From Muriicola soli (lineage in GTDB: Bacteria > Bacteroidota > Bacteroidia > Flavobacteriales > Flavobacteriaceae), in contig NZ_CP035544.1 in assembly GCF_004139715.1 (NCBI RefSeq), forward strand, positions 992,001-1,056,000: a DNA stretch of 64,000 nt, in the 5' to 3' direction. Positions 18,401 through 28,482 of this stretch are shown one piece after another. The notes below the pieces were generated by a model. The model did not search any database and was not told the DNA's origin. It saw nothing but the letters and a program-made list of their open reading frames with translations. Position 1 is the stretch's first letter; every line of letters begins with the position of its first letter. Both the position numbers and the translations under genes were made by a program.

Positions 18401-19879
18401 GTACGCTTGTACAACCAGACATTCGATTTTGAGAATATAGAGCTGACGGATGTCACCATGAATACATCAGCGGAACTCGACGGCACCATAAAACATCAAT
18501 TCTGGGACGATTGGACACTGGATCTCGATGTCAATACCAATAACAACCGTTTCTTAATTCTCAATACGCCCTTTGAGGAGGAAGTACTGTATTACGGAAC
18601 CGGCTATCTCAACGGAGAAGGAAGGATCTTTGGACCCACCAGGGCCTTAACAATTAAGGTATACGGCGAAACCGCTGAAGGTACTTCCCTGAAGATCCCA
18701 TTGAGTGACGTTGCCTCAATAGGCGATTACTCCTTTATTAATTTTATTGAGAAAAAGGATCAGCAAACCTTTGAAATCGAGAAGACTCTGCAAGATTACG
18801 AAGGACTTGAACTGAATTTTGACCTGGATGTAACACCCGATGCCGAGGTGGAAATCGTGGTTGACCAGAAAACCGGATCCTCCCTGAAAGGAACAGGGGA
18901 GGGAATTCTACTGATTAGGATTAATACCAAAGGCACATTCAATATGTTTGGCGACTTTGTTGTGGTAACAGGAACCTACAATTATCGATTTGGTGGAGTA
19001 ATAGACAAGTCGTTTACGGTGAAACCCGGGGGTAGCATCGTATGGGATGGAACTCCGCTCGCTGCCCAATTGAACATGGAAGCCGTCTATTCCCTGAACG
19101 CAAATCCGGCTCCCCTCCTTGATAATTCGGGGGTGACCAGGAGAATACCAACCGATGTTGTAGTTCAGCTCACCGGAGAGTTGGAAAGGCCTACCATAGA
19201 CTTTAATATTGAATTTCCGGGCACGAGTTCCATTGTTCAGTCTGAACTGGAATACAAACTCCAGGATCCCACGGTTGAAGAGCGTAACGCCTTCTTCCTC
19301 CTTGCACAGGGTACCTTTGTAGATGAAGGGAGTGGTTTAAATCAGCAGGCGGTGACGGGGAATTTGATACAGACGGCCTCAGGCCTGGTGAATTCACTGC
19401 TGGGCGGGGGGAATGACAAGTTTGATTTTGGTTTTTCCTTAGAACAGAGCACCCTTGATGCGAGTCAGATAGAAACCGAAAACCGACTCGGGGTAACGGT
19501 GTCAACAAGAATTAGTGACAGGGTATTGTTCAACGGCCGTTTCGGAGTTCCTGTTGGCGGGGTAAGTGAAACTGTGGTTGCAGGGGATGTGGAAGTTCAG
19601 GTACTTTTAAACGAAGAAGGAACCTTAAGGGCAAAGATTTTTAATCGTGAAAACGAGATTCAGCAGTTCCTTGCCGATCAGACAGGCTACACCCAGGGAA
19701 TTGGTTTGTCATACGAAGTGGATTTCAGTACTTTTAATGAACTTCTGCGAAAGGTATTTAAACCTAAAGAAAAAAGTGAAACTTCTAAATTAAAGGCAGA
19801 AAAATCAAAGGCGACCATGGGCAGGGATAGCCTTATTAAATTCTATCAAAAACCCAAGACGAATCTCTTGAAGAAGTAA
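15452..19879 (+). CDS. tamB: Translocation and assembly module protein TamB (DUF490)
   Basis: Very long inner-membrane-anchored envelope protein (about 1475 residues) of the TamB/AsmA-like group, which helps build or lipid-feed the outer membrane. An N-terminal hydrophobic anchor is followed by NEEFGTNINIDRLRVSL, then hundreds of residues of repeating beta-strands (taco-shaped groove). The C-terminal DUF490 domain has GEGILLIRINTKGTFNMFGDF, FTVKPGGSIVWDG and LDNSGVTRRIPTDVVVQLTGEL. The start is uncertain: TTG at 15452 is the first ordinary initiator, but it drops the positive residues expected before an anchor. The frame is open back to 15362 and encodes KKLRKIGIRILLAVLL just upstream, so translation may begin at a rare codon such as ATC at 15407. 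It diverges from tsaD. Confidence 0.92.
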   Translation: MLVLVLSSIILSLPVVQTNLAKYATNSINEEFGTNINIDRLRVSLISWDTALEGIFIQDYQQDTLIYIEELNTSVLSIRNLMAGSLEFGAIEIDGLNFKLKKYEGETSTNLDIFVAKLDSNKPRTPGNPPFYLSSSDIEIQNSVFRLIDENIENSETLNFKNLNLTARQFQILGPEVTTEIEALSFLSKRGIELSKLGTSFTYTTQQMRFDSLNITTPNSQLVGNLVFDYNREDFADFLNKVNLTANFVDSKVSLDDINTLSQQFGTGKEVLFSASLNGVLNDLNVNEVFLTTENTGIRGDFNFKNLFTKNNPFVLEAGIKNITTSYYELRSLMPEVLGASIPSTFSKLGQFTVRGDATITESSVQTRVNINSSIGSSYVDLTLTDVDQIENARYKGFVSLIDFDLGRFVNDEKLGLASMDVNVEGTGFAQDNLNTEVIGQVYSIEFNKYNYQDLNVSGILKDQLFDGSLVVKDPNFNLDFKGLADFGGAVNNFNFDASVAYADLKKLNFIRDSVSIFKGDVKMDISGSNLDDVVGNISFSNTNYQNINNTYFFEDFKVTSSFGQDSIRTVEINSPDIITGFMRGRFKVNELEKLIRNSIGSIYTNYKPFDISEGQILDFNFKIYNKIVDVFFPQVAFDPNTFIRGNIVADEGDFKLNFKSPRISAFENVFDSIDVKIDNKNPLFNTYVSVSDVKSVYYDLKDFNLINTTLSDTLFFRTEFKGGREFNDSYNLNFYHTFNAQNRSVIGLKRSDVNFKGNTWVLNKDGDRKNKVIISRSLDSIQIEEIVMNNDNREQIRLRGELADSTYKDLQLDFKIVSLNKITPSIDSLKLQGEINGTLNILQKDDIYLPSCNLQISDFGVNDIALGELSIGIVGNRDLTEYVVNSQISDDGVEKFSLLGNFNNRNDIPDADLMANFNNFSLEPFSPLGEGIITNIRGMLNGAAQIKGDLRNPNISGLLNLNDAGIAIPYLNVDYSFGPNSRVRLYNQTFDFENIELTDVTMNTSAELDGTIKHQFWDDWTLDLDVNTNNNRFLILNTPFEEEVLYYGTGYLNGEGRIFGPTRALTIKVYGETAEGTSLKIPLSDVASIGDYSFINFIEKKDQQTFEIEKTLQDYEGLELNFDLDVTPDAEVEIVVDQKTGSSLKGTGEGILLIRINTKGTFNMFGDFVVVTGTYNYRFGGVIDKSFTVKPGGSIVWDGTPLAAQLNMEAVYSLNANPAPLLDNSGVTRRIPTDVVVQLTGELERPTIDFNIEFPGTSSIVQSELEYKLQDPTVEERNAFFLLAQGTFVDEGSGLNQQAVTGNLIQTASGLVNSLLGGGNDKFDFGFSLEQSTLDASQIETENRLGVTVSTRISDRVLFNGRFGVPVGGVSETVVAGDVEVQVLLNEEGTLRAKIFNRENEIQQFLADQTGYTQGIGLSYEVDFSTFNELLRKVFKPKEKSETSKLKAEKSKATMGRDSLIKFYQKPKTNLLKK

Positions 19880-20001
19880 GAGAGGTTTTGGAATATCTTT
19901 CAATTGGAAATTTGTCCAAGTATTTTTTAAACTACATCGTTTGATTAAGCACCCGGCAGCAATTTAGATGCCGCAAGGGCTATGTTTTCATAATTGTTTG
20001 T

Positions 20002-20009
20002 TACTTTTG
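20002..20009 (+). promoter_or_regulatory. Candidate -7 promoter box for pfkA-gap
   Basis: TACTTTTG, a perfect TANNTTTG match ending 16 bases before the pfkA ATG. The 146-base gap after tamB also has a small GC stem (CGGCA 19954-19958 with TGCCG 19969-19973) without a following T-run, so it is not a convincing terminator for tamB. Confidence 0.55.
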
Positions 20010-20025
20010 AGATTCTTAAATTTCT

Positions 20026-22027
<2,002 letters not shown>

Positions 22028-22048
22028 GGGCCGAATTCAAAATCAATT

Positions 22049-22096
22049 AAATCCTTAGAATAGGTATATTTTGCTTATTTTAAGGATTTCTTTTTT
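22049..22096 (+). terminator. Probable Rho-independent terminator after pfkA-gap
   Basis: Inverted repeat AAATCCTTA (22049-22057) and TAAGGATTT (22081-22089), a perfect 9-base-pair stem. Further pairing inside the loop (AATAG with CTTATT) is possible, and a run of six T follows at 22091-22096. It lies 22 bases after the gap stop codon and ahead of the next gene. Confidence 0.6.
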
Positions 22097-22108
22097 AAGC
22101 GTAATTCC

Positions 22109-22960
22109 ATGATATTAATAGTTGATAGCGGAGCGACAAAAGCCGACTGGATTGCCCTGGACAAAAATGGCGATGAGGTTTTCATGACTCAGACTCTGGG
22201 CCTTAGTCCGGAAGTACTCACCAGGGAGGTCATTGAAGACCGACTGGCAAATAATTTTGAGATTTCCAAGAGTAAAACCAAGGTTAAACGACTTTACTTT
22301 TACGGAGCAGGTTGCGGTACTAACCGTATGAAAAAATTTCTGCGCAACATTTTTAAATCATTTTTTACTAATGCCAAGATCGAAGTAAAGGAAGATACCT
22401 ATGCGGCAATTTATTCCACTACCAAAATAGGGCATCAGGGGATCGTGTGCATCCTTGGGACCGGATCGAACTGCAGCTACTACGACGGACATCAATTATT
22501 TCAAAAGGTGATATCTCTTGGGTATATTCCCATGGATGACGGAAGCGGGAACTTTTTTGGCAGGAAACTGATCAGGGATTACTACTTCCACAAAATGCCT
22601 CAGGCTTTAGGTCTCAAATTCTCAAGTGAATACAACCTCGATCCGGATGTGATCAAGGAAAACCTGTACAAGCAACCTAATCCAAATACCTACCTGGCAA
22701 CTTTTGCCCGTTTCCTGATCGAAAACAAGGAACATCCTTACTGTAAAGGAGTTATAGATAAAGGCTTGCAGCAGTTTGTGAATAATTACATCATGCAATT
22801 TGAGCTAGCCACCAAGGTGCCTGTACATTTTGTGGGCAGTATTGCTTATTTTCTTCGAGATGAATTAAAAGCGGTTCTCGAACGCAATGATCTGGTTCCC
22901 GGGGAAATCAGGCAACGGCCCATAGACGGTCTTGTTGAATTCCACAAGGCAACTATCTGA
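22109..22960 (+). CDS. BadF/BadG/BcrA/BcrD-type ATPase, N-acetylglucosamine kinase-like
   Basis: 283-residue sugar kinase of the ASKHA fold. The phosphate-1 loop MILIVDSGATKADWIALD opens the protein, a second phosphate loop appears as CILGTGSNCSYYDG (about 117), and LGYIPMDDGSGNFFGRKLIRDYY resembles the substrate loop of N-acetylglucosamine kinases of this family. VPVHFVGSIAYFLRDEL is the adenosine motif. It probably phosphorylates N-acetylglucosamine or a related amino sugar in the cytoplasm, for example from recycled peptidoglycan, but the sugar is not proven. It lies after the pfkA-gap terminator and its last 8 bases overlap the convergent RidA gene. Confidence 0.85.
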   Translation: MILIVDSGATKADWIALDKNGDEVFMTQTLGLSPEVLTREVIEDRLANNFEISKSKTKVKRLYFYGAGCGTNRMKKFLRNIFKSFFTNAKIEVKEDTYAAIYSTTKIGHQGIVCILGTGSNCSYYDGHQLFQKVISLGYIPMDDGSGNFFGRKLIRDYYFHKMPQALGLKFSSEYNLDPDVIKENLYKQPNPNTYLATFARFLIENKEHPYCKGVIDKGLQQFVNNYIMQFELATKVPVHFVGSIAYFLRDELKAVLERNDLVPGEIRQRPIDGLVEFHKATI

Positions 22961-23339
22961 TCGCGATCATTGAGATCTCTACATTGACAAATTTAGGAAG
23001 ATTAGCTACTTCTACCGTTTCACGGGCCGGAGCTGAAGCTGCATCAAAATAAGAACCATATACTTCGTTAATTTCTGCGAACTGCTTCATATCCTTCACA
23101 AAAATTGAAGCTTTTACAACCTGATCGAAACCCATACTGGCTTTCTTGAGGATGGCCTCTAGGTTCTCCATACATTTTCTGGTTTCCTGCCTGATATCCC
23201 CTTCAATAAGGTCTCCTGTGTTTGGATCCATGGCGATCTGCCCTGAGATAAAAAGAGTGTGCCCTGCCAGTATAGCCTGACTGTAGGGACCGATCGGGGA
23301 TGGGGCCTTGGAAGTGTGAATTACTTTTCTACTGCTCAT
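22953..23339 (-). CDS. RidA family reactive-intermediate deaminase
   Basis: 128-residue YjgF/YER057c/UK114 protein. RidA enzymes hydrolyse reactive enamine/imine intermediates released by PLP enzymes such as threonine dehydratase. Seen here are the N-terminal SKAPSPIGPYSQAI, LFISGQIAMDPNTG, EAILKKASMGFDQVVKASIFVKDM and the C-terminal signature PARETVEVANLPKFVNVEISMIAI with the conserved Arg that binds the carboxylate and the final Glu. It follows lptD at 18 bases and is likely read from the same transcript. Its 3' end overlaps the convergent kinase gene by 8 bases. Confidence 0.95.
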   Translation of the reverse strand: MSSRKVIHTSKAPSPIGPYSQAILAGHTLFISGQIAMDPNTGDLIEGDIRQETRKCMENLEAILKKASMGFDQVVKASIFVKDMKQFAEINEVYGSYFDAASAPARETVEVANLPKFVNVEISMIAIR

Positions 23340-23357
23340 TTGACATGTTATTTTTAA

Positions 23358-26066
23358 TTACCTTCTGGGAGGCTGACTGCGGTTTTCCCATTTGAGATCC
23401 TGTAAAATAGAACTCTTTATGCCAATAAAGAAATACCAGCGCTCAAAATCCCCAAAAGGCGTCCAGTTAAACCGTAAATTAAAACTTTTAAGATCGCGTT
23501 CAAAACGCAACTGGGTTACCGTAAATCCTTGATTTTTAATATCATAACCAGAAGACACCCCCACCTTCCAGCGCGGAGACAATTCCACATTACCTGAAAA
23601 CATCAGCGAATGGCTCGAGAATTCATTCTGGCGATTACTGTTGCTGTAATTAGCTGCATATTGAAGCCTAAGATCCCATGGGATTTTAGTCCTGTATCTC
23701 GGATTTTCAATATCATCGGGATCCCTGTTTTTAAAACTACTCTCGTTAAAATTGTCGGCAGCACCAAAGAGATCGTCCGTTCTTCCTCCACTTGCCGCAA
23801 CATAATTCTGCCCTTCGTAAGGATCGTCTTCCGGCTCGTCCTCCTCTTTCTTAGCACCAAAATCCTTGCTGCTGATATTGTAGCTGATATTCATTCTTGC
23901 ACTGGTAAGCCTTAACAAACTACCTCCGTTATTAACGTTTAATGTATTTATCCGCCGGCCGTTGTTGTCAATAGCATAGGGGTCCAGACTGGCACCAAAG
24001 TTTACAGACATTTTGTTTTTAAACAGATTGGTACCTCCACTCATGCTTACCGGACTTATTTTTAAGGAATCGGCTTCAAAGTTATATCCGGAGGAGAAAT
24101 TGAGACTATTGAGTAGCTGGATCTTCTTTGGTTCAGTTGCTGTAGAATCCTTGTCCTTCACCTTTGCCTCGAGGGTATTTTGCAGGGAGAAGGTCAAAGC
24201 ATTGGATTTACCCAATCGCGGAGCCCCGTAAATCGTATTCTGAAAACGGCTGTATTGCACAATATTCCCTGAAACCTCGTTGAGGTATTCATCGTAATAT
24301 TGCTCAAAAGAAGGGGCGTAACCGTAACTCACCGTGGGCCTGAGAACGTGCCTGATAGCCTGGAATTTTTTTCCCTCTCCAAAAGTAAAAGTTCCGTACA
24401 GGGTGGTTCCCACACTTGCACTGAAGTTATATTGATTATAACGGTCGAATCCACTAATAGTATCAGTTACAACGGTTTGAGAATCCGGATCAAAACGCTG
24501 ATCAAAGGTCTGAAGCGTCCAGATATCCTCATAACTTCCACCCATAGTTACGCTAAAATGCTTCGCAACTTTGAAATTCGTACTGATGGGTATCCGATGC
24601 CTGGCCCCAACTTTTGCATCGTCAAACATTTTGCCGGTCAGGAAGTCTTCGTCATCAGTTCGAATGCTATTCCTGGCATTGAGATCGTACTGGAAGTTAA
24701 TATTTTGAATGGCTCCTTTTTTTATCCCCTCCAGGGGTGCAAAAGGGAAAACTCGTTCCATACTTGCTTGCAGGGTTGGCAGGGTAACGTCTACCACATT
24801 GGTATTGGTATTCTGATTATGGGTTGCCGTTAAACTCATATTGACCGAGGGATAGGCCGGGAAGGTTTTGGAATAAGAAATAGAGGACGACAGGTTGTTG
24901 GTCTGTGTCAGCGCTAAATTCTGTTGTAACAGGGAATTCCGATAATACTGGCTGCTTCCCAGGTTTACGGAAGCGGATAATCTTGAATTAGGATTTGCTT
25001 TGGGGTCTTGCGAATGGGAGATCTGAATATTGTAAATGGTCCCCCTGCTATAGTCGTCAAAGCCTTTCTGACTCACGATCTGATTTTCATATCTGAAATT
25101 AAAATTTCCCCTGTAACTATATCGTTTCGAATACACAGATTGTGCCCGGATTCCATAACTACCATTGGTATACAGATCACCTGTGAGGGTAAGGTCTACG
25201 TATTCATTAATGGGGACGTAATATCCCGCATTCTGGAGGAAATACCCACGGTTGGGGTCGTTGCCAAAGGTTGGCATCATTATCCCTGCTGTCCTGCCCA
25301 CGGTAAGCGGGAAATAAGCGAATGGCAGTGCAATGGGGGTAGGTACGTCTACGATATACAGGTTGCTAAAACCCGCAATAACTTTTTTCTTGGGTACAAA
25401 CTTTGCCTTTCTTACCCGGATGTAGTAATCGGGATCGATGGTATCCTTGGAAGTGGTAAGTTTTCCTTCGCTCAGAAAGTAAACCGAATCATTTTCCTTT
25501 TTGGTGCGTTCGGCGTAGACTTTCATGGCATCGCTCCCCAATTGTCCGAGACCAGCCTGCTGCTCGGTTCTCGAATTCCAGATCACCGCTTTTTGGGTGT
25601 CAAAATTAAAGCGGATGGAGTCGGGGATCACCACATTTTCCCCTTGTTTAAAATAGGGGAGTTGCGAATAATTCCCCACAGAATCTTTTAAGCGCCCGGC
25701 ATAGACCTCATTCTTTATATAATCCAGGATGATGATTCCCGCTTTTAATTCGGTGTCCTGGTAATAGATTTCAGCCTCGTTGTAGAGATAGATTTTCTGA
25801 TCTTTCTGGCTCAACTTCACATAATCTTTGGCCTTGTATTTGATGTTATCCAATAGGAGAGCAGGCTTTCTGGGAAGTGAATCGGGCAGAGCTGAATCGG
25901 TTTGAACCGTATCGCGAATAAGGGTTTGCGGAGGCAGTGGAGCCCTGATGCTATCCTGCACGGCTTTAATGGGCAGCGGTTTTGTTTGGTCCTCTTGTCC
26001 AAAAATCATTGTTGCAACCAAGAGAAACAAACCTGAGAAAAGAAAAAGCCGTTTGTTTGATTGCAA
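23358..26066 (-). CDS. lptD: LPS-assembly protein LptD-like outer-membrane barrel
   Basis: 902-residue protein that should insert LPS into the outer leaflet, as LptD does with LptE. After a signal peptide (NKRLFLFSGLFLLVATMIFGQ) comes a poorly conserved N-terminal stretch. A beta-taco OstA-like domain follows (about 90-270, including VKLSQKDQKIYLYNEAEIYYQDTEL and YYIRVRKAKFVPKKKV), and then the barrel, starting near PTPIALPFAYFPLTVGRTAG. The C-terminal half is rich in alternating strands. The start is a TTG at 26066; the frame is open upstream without an ATG, so the exact first residue is uncertain. The gene diverges from the amidase gene and is followed by ridA. Confidence 0.88.
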   Translation of the reverse strand: MQSNKRLFLFSGLFLLVATMIFGQEDQTKPLPIKAVQDSIRAPLPPQTLIRDTVQTDSALPDSLPRKPALLLDNIKYKAKDYVKLSQKDQKIYLYNEAEIYYQDTELKAGIIILDYIKNEVYAGRLKDSVGNYSQLPYFKQGENVVIPDSIRFNFDTQKAVIWNSRTEQQAGLGQLGSDAMKVYAERTKKENDSVYFLSEGKLTTSKDTIDPDYYIRVRKAKFVPKKKVIAGFSNLYIVDVPTPIALPFAYFPLTVGRTAGIMMPTFGNDPNRGYFLQNAGYYVPINEYVDLTLTGDLYTNGSYGIRAQSVYSKRYSYRGNFNFRYENQIVSQKGFDDYSRGTIYNIQISHSQDPKANPNSRLSASVNLGSSQYYRNSLLQQNLALTQTNNLSSSISYSKTFPAYPSVNMSLTATHNQNTNTNVVDVTLPTLQASMERVFPFAPLEGIKKGAIQNINFQYDLNARNSIRTDDEDFLTGKMFDDAKVGARHRIPISTNFKVAKHFSVTMGGSYEDIWTLQTFDQRFDPDSQTVVTDTISGFDRYNQYNFSASVGTTLYGTFTFGEGKKFQAIRHVLRPTVSYGYAPSFEQYYDEYLNEVSGNIVQYSRFQNTIYGAPRLGKSNALTFSLQNTLEAKVKDKDSTATEPKKIQLLNSLNFSSGYNFEADSLKISPVSMSGGTNLFKNKMSVNFGASLDPYAIDNNGRRINTLNVNNGGSLLRLTSARMNISYNISSKDFGAKKEEDEPEDDPYEGQNYVAASGGRTDDLFGAADNFNESSFKNRDPDDIENPRYRTKIPWDLRLQYAANYSNSNRQNEFSSHSLMFSGNVELSPRWKVGVSSGYDIKNQGFTVTQLRFERDLKSFNLRFNWTPFGDFERWYFFIGIKSSILQDLKWENRSQPPRR

Positions 26067-26086
26067 AGCTATATATCCTATTTTTG
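26056..26086 (+). promoter_or_regulatory. Candidate -33/-7 promoter of the amidase gene
   Basis: TTTG at 26056-26059 and TATTTTTG at 26079-26086 are separated by 19 bases, a full match to the Bacteroidota -33/-7 promoter pattern. The start of transcription would lie about 105 bases before the amidase ATG. The element overlaps the first codons of the divergent lptD gene. Confidence 0.55.
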
Positions 26087-26113
26087 TAATGATATGGCTT
26101 GATATTTGGAAAT

Positions 26114-26121
26114 CAAACTTA
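26114..26121 (-). promoter_or_regulatory. Candidate -7 promoter box for lptD
   Basis: Reads TAAGTTTG on the minus strand, a perfect TANNTTTG box 48 bases before the lptD TTG. No -33 TTTG at standard spacing was found. Confidence 0.45.
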
Positions 26122-26197
26122 CATATATTTTTTTTCTGCCAGTAGCAGATTACAATAAATTTAACCTGAGAAAAAGAAGTAAAATCCCCCGAATACC

Positions 26198-27462
26198 ATG
26201 AATAAAAAATTGCTTTTCACAGCTGGTTTTTTTCTCATTTTTAGTATTCAGATAATCGCATCAAATCCGCTTCCTGAAGAAAGAGGGGATGACGGTTTCG
26301 TGGTGGTACTGGACGCAGGTCATGGGGTCACGACCCCGGCAACCTGGGTAATGGCTATATGGAGAAGAACATAGCCCTGAGTATCGTCCTGAAAATAGGG
26401 GAAGAACTCAAAAAGGTTCCGGGCATCAAAGTGGTCTATACCAGAGATGACGATTCTTTTGTAGATCTTTTTGTGCGAGGCGAAATCGCGAATAAGGCAG
26501 GAGCAGATCTTTTTGTATCCGTCCATTGTGATTCGCATACCTCTAATGCTCATGGGGCAGGTACTTTTGTTTTAGGGCTCCATGCTAATAAACAAAACTT
26601 CGAGATCGCAAAAAAGGAAAACTCGGTGATCTATCTCGAAGATAATTATGAAGCTCGCTATGCGAACTACGATATCAATTCACCTGAATCTGTAATTGGT
26701 CTTACCATTATGCAGGAAGAATTTTTAGACCAGAGCATTCTTCTGGCCAAACTCATTCAGGACAATTTTACCGGGCAGTTAAAGCGCAACGACCGGAAAG
26801 TAAAGCAGGCAGGATTTATCGTGCTGCATCAAACCTTCATGCCCAGTGTACTTATAGAAACGGGCTTCCTGACCAATAGAGACGAAGGCCGATATTTGAA
26901 TTCATCAAAAGGACAGGCTGAGATGGGAAAAGCTATCGCCCAGGCCATCATAAAATATCAAAAGAGTATCCCGGATGAAGAAACCGTCATCTCTAATGGG
27001 CAGTTACCGCTGGAATCTACCGGTAAAGCAGAGGATCCGGATCTGAAGCAGGAGGAAATCCTCGAACTAAAAAAAGAGCCTGAAGCCGAAGTTGCGAAGG
27101 CAGAAGATACTTCCTCGGCTGATACCACTACATCAAAAGAAGCCCCTGCAGAAATAAAGGAAGATAAGCCAAAGGCGAGACAAATGGTGGGGAAAAGCGG
27201 AGTGCTTTTTAAGGTTCAGATAATGGCCACAGCTAAGGACCTTCCTCTTAATTCTCCCGAATTCAAAGGCTTGAACAAAATATCAAAGGAACCCATTAAA
27301 AACTTATTCCGTTACCTGTATGGTGAAACGGATACGTATATGGGCGCTAAATTATTAAAGTCTAATGCCGACATGAAAGGCTTTACCACCTCCTATATTG
27401 TAGCCTACAAAGGGGGGAAACGCATCGCTTTACAAGACGCCTTGAAATACGAAGATGAATAA
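26198..27462 (+). pseudogene. N-acetylmuramoyl-L-alanine amidase (Amidase_3), interrupted by a one-base frameshift
   Basis: Zinc amidase that cuts the peptide stem from peptidoglycan. The first frame opens at ATG 26198 with a signal peptide (NKKLLFTAGFFLIFSIQIIAS) and runs to FVVVLDAGHG, the first zinc motif. It then loses the family sequence and stops at a TAG about 20 codons later. The second frame, from 26326, continues the family with GHDPGNLGNGYMEKNIALS, DLFVSVHCDSH (zinc His), VLIETGFLTN (catalytic Glu) and a C-terminal SPOR-like region after an acidic linker. One missing G in the G-run at 26324-26327 explains the break: five G would restore the usual GHGGHDPG. Either a sequencing or assembly error or a recent mutation. 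The mlaD gene follows at 48 bases. Confidence 0.88.
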
Positions 27463-27486
27463 TAGGCCGACTTTCATTTTTATTCC

Positions 27487-27494
27487 TAATTTTG
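27487..27494 (+). promoter_or_regulatory. Candidate -7 promoter box for mlaD
   Basis: TAATTTTG, a perfect TANNTTTG match 16 bases before the mlaD GTG, just after the amidase stop. It would let the mlaD gene run be expressed apart from the amidase gene. Confidence 0.5.
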
Positions 27495-27510
27495 TTTGGA
27501 ACCTAAATAA

Positions 27511-28479
27511 GTGTCTTTGAAACTATCACGGGAAATTAAGACGGGTATTATTGTTATCGGGGGAATTCTCCTTTTTATTCTGGGGTTCAGCTATCTGAAA
27601 TCGAGTCCGCTTTTTGATGACAGCAAGATCTTTTATGCCGTATACGATAATATCGGGGGCTTGCAAACAGGAACCCAGGTATCAATTAATGGTTTTAGTG
27701 TTGGAAAGGTCAACGACATCAAGTTTAAAGACAATAGCGGGCAACTGGTCGTAACATTTACGGTGTCTAATAATTTTGAATTCTCTGAGAATAGCAAAGC
27801 CGAGTTGTACGATACAGGAATAATAGGCGGAAAGGGAATTCAGATAAAACCAGTTTTTGATGACGCCCCAATTGCTCAGTCCGGTGACACCCTCATGACA
27901 AATACGCGTCCGGGGCTTACCGAACTCGTGCAACAGAAATTAACTCCTTTACAATTGAAAGTTGAGGGGGCGGTCTCAAACGCCGATTCCCTGTTGATGA
28001 ATGTCAATGATGTACTGGACGACAACACCAAGAAAAACCTTCGTGAGAGTATCCAGGGTTTAACTGTAGTTATCGAGAGTTTCCAGAAGAGCGCCGGGAC
28101 CTTAAATGAAATTTTGGCATCGAACAAAATGCATATCGATAGTTCATTGAGTAATATCAATACCCTGACCACTAATTTTGCAAGTCTGTCAGACTCCCTG
28201 GCAGCGAATAATCTGGGTGCTACAGTCAGGAAATTAGAATCAACAATGAATAACCTCAATGCCGTATTGGGGAAAATTGAAAGTGGGGAAGGGACAATGG
28301 GTAAATTGATGAACGATGAGCAGTTGTATAAAAACCTCACAGAAGCTTCCAAAGAACTCGATCTACTCCTTCAGGATTTTCGTCTGAACCCCAAACGCTA
28401 CGTCAACGTATCGGTTTTTGGTAAAAAACAGATCGAATATACCCTTCCGCAAAACGATCCTGCATCTAATGAAGAATAA
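27511..28479 (+). CDS. MlaD/MCE-domain lipid transport protein
   Basis: 322-residue inner-membrane-anchored protein with one MCE domain, part of the lipid shuttling route between the two membranes. A single hydrophobic helix at the N-terminus (IKTGIIVIGGILLFILGFSYL, about 9-29) anchors it. The MCE domain follows (about 38-120) with YDNIGGLQTGTQVSINGFSVGKVNDI and YDTGIIGGKGIQIKP. The rest is a long helical stretch (about 140-300), as in periplasmic MCE proteins. The start codon is GTG at 27511. The MlaE/MlaF partners are not in this window. The Fe-S protein gene follows after 3 bases, an association common in flavobacteria, though the functional link is unclear. Confidence 0.9.
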   Translation: MSLKLSREIKTGIIVIGGILLFILGFSYLKSSPLFDDSKIFYAVYDNIGGLQTGTQVSINGFSVGKVNDIKFKDNSGQLVVTFTVSNNFEFSENSKAELYDTGIIGGKGIQIKPVFDDAPIAQSGDTLMTNTRPGLTELVQQKLTPLQLKVEGAVSNADSLLMNVNDVLDDNTKKNLRESIQGLTVVIESFQKSAGTLNEILASNKMHIDSSLSNINTLTTNFASLSDSLAANNLGATVRKLESTMNNLNAVLGKIESGEGTMGKLMNDEQLYKNLTEASKELDLLLQDFRLNPKRYVNVSVFGKKQIEYTLPQNDPASNEE

Positions 28480-28482
28480 TTA

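Noticed and set aside
24300-25691. Long plus-strand frames inside lptD (24300-24833 and 25008-25691)
   Set aside because: They are antisense to a well-supported lptD frame and their translations show no family features.
26064-26071. TAGCTTTG box on the minus strand, a perfect -7 match overlapping the lptD TTG
   Set aside because: Transcription from it would begin inside the coding region and lose the start and signal peptide; the box at 26114-26121 is better placed.
26320-26335. Programmed ribosomal frameshift in the amidase gene
   Set aside because: The P-site codon could not re-pair well after a backward slip on this G-run, and no such control is known for this family; a missing base explains it more simply.
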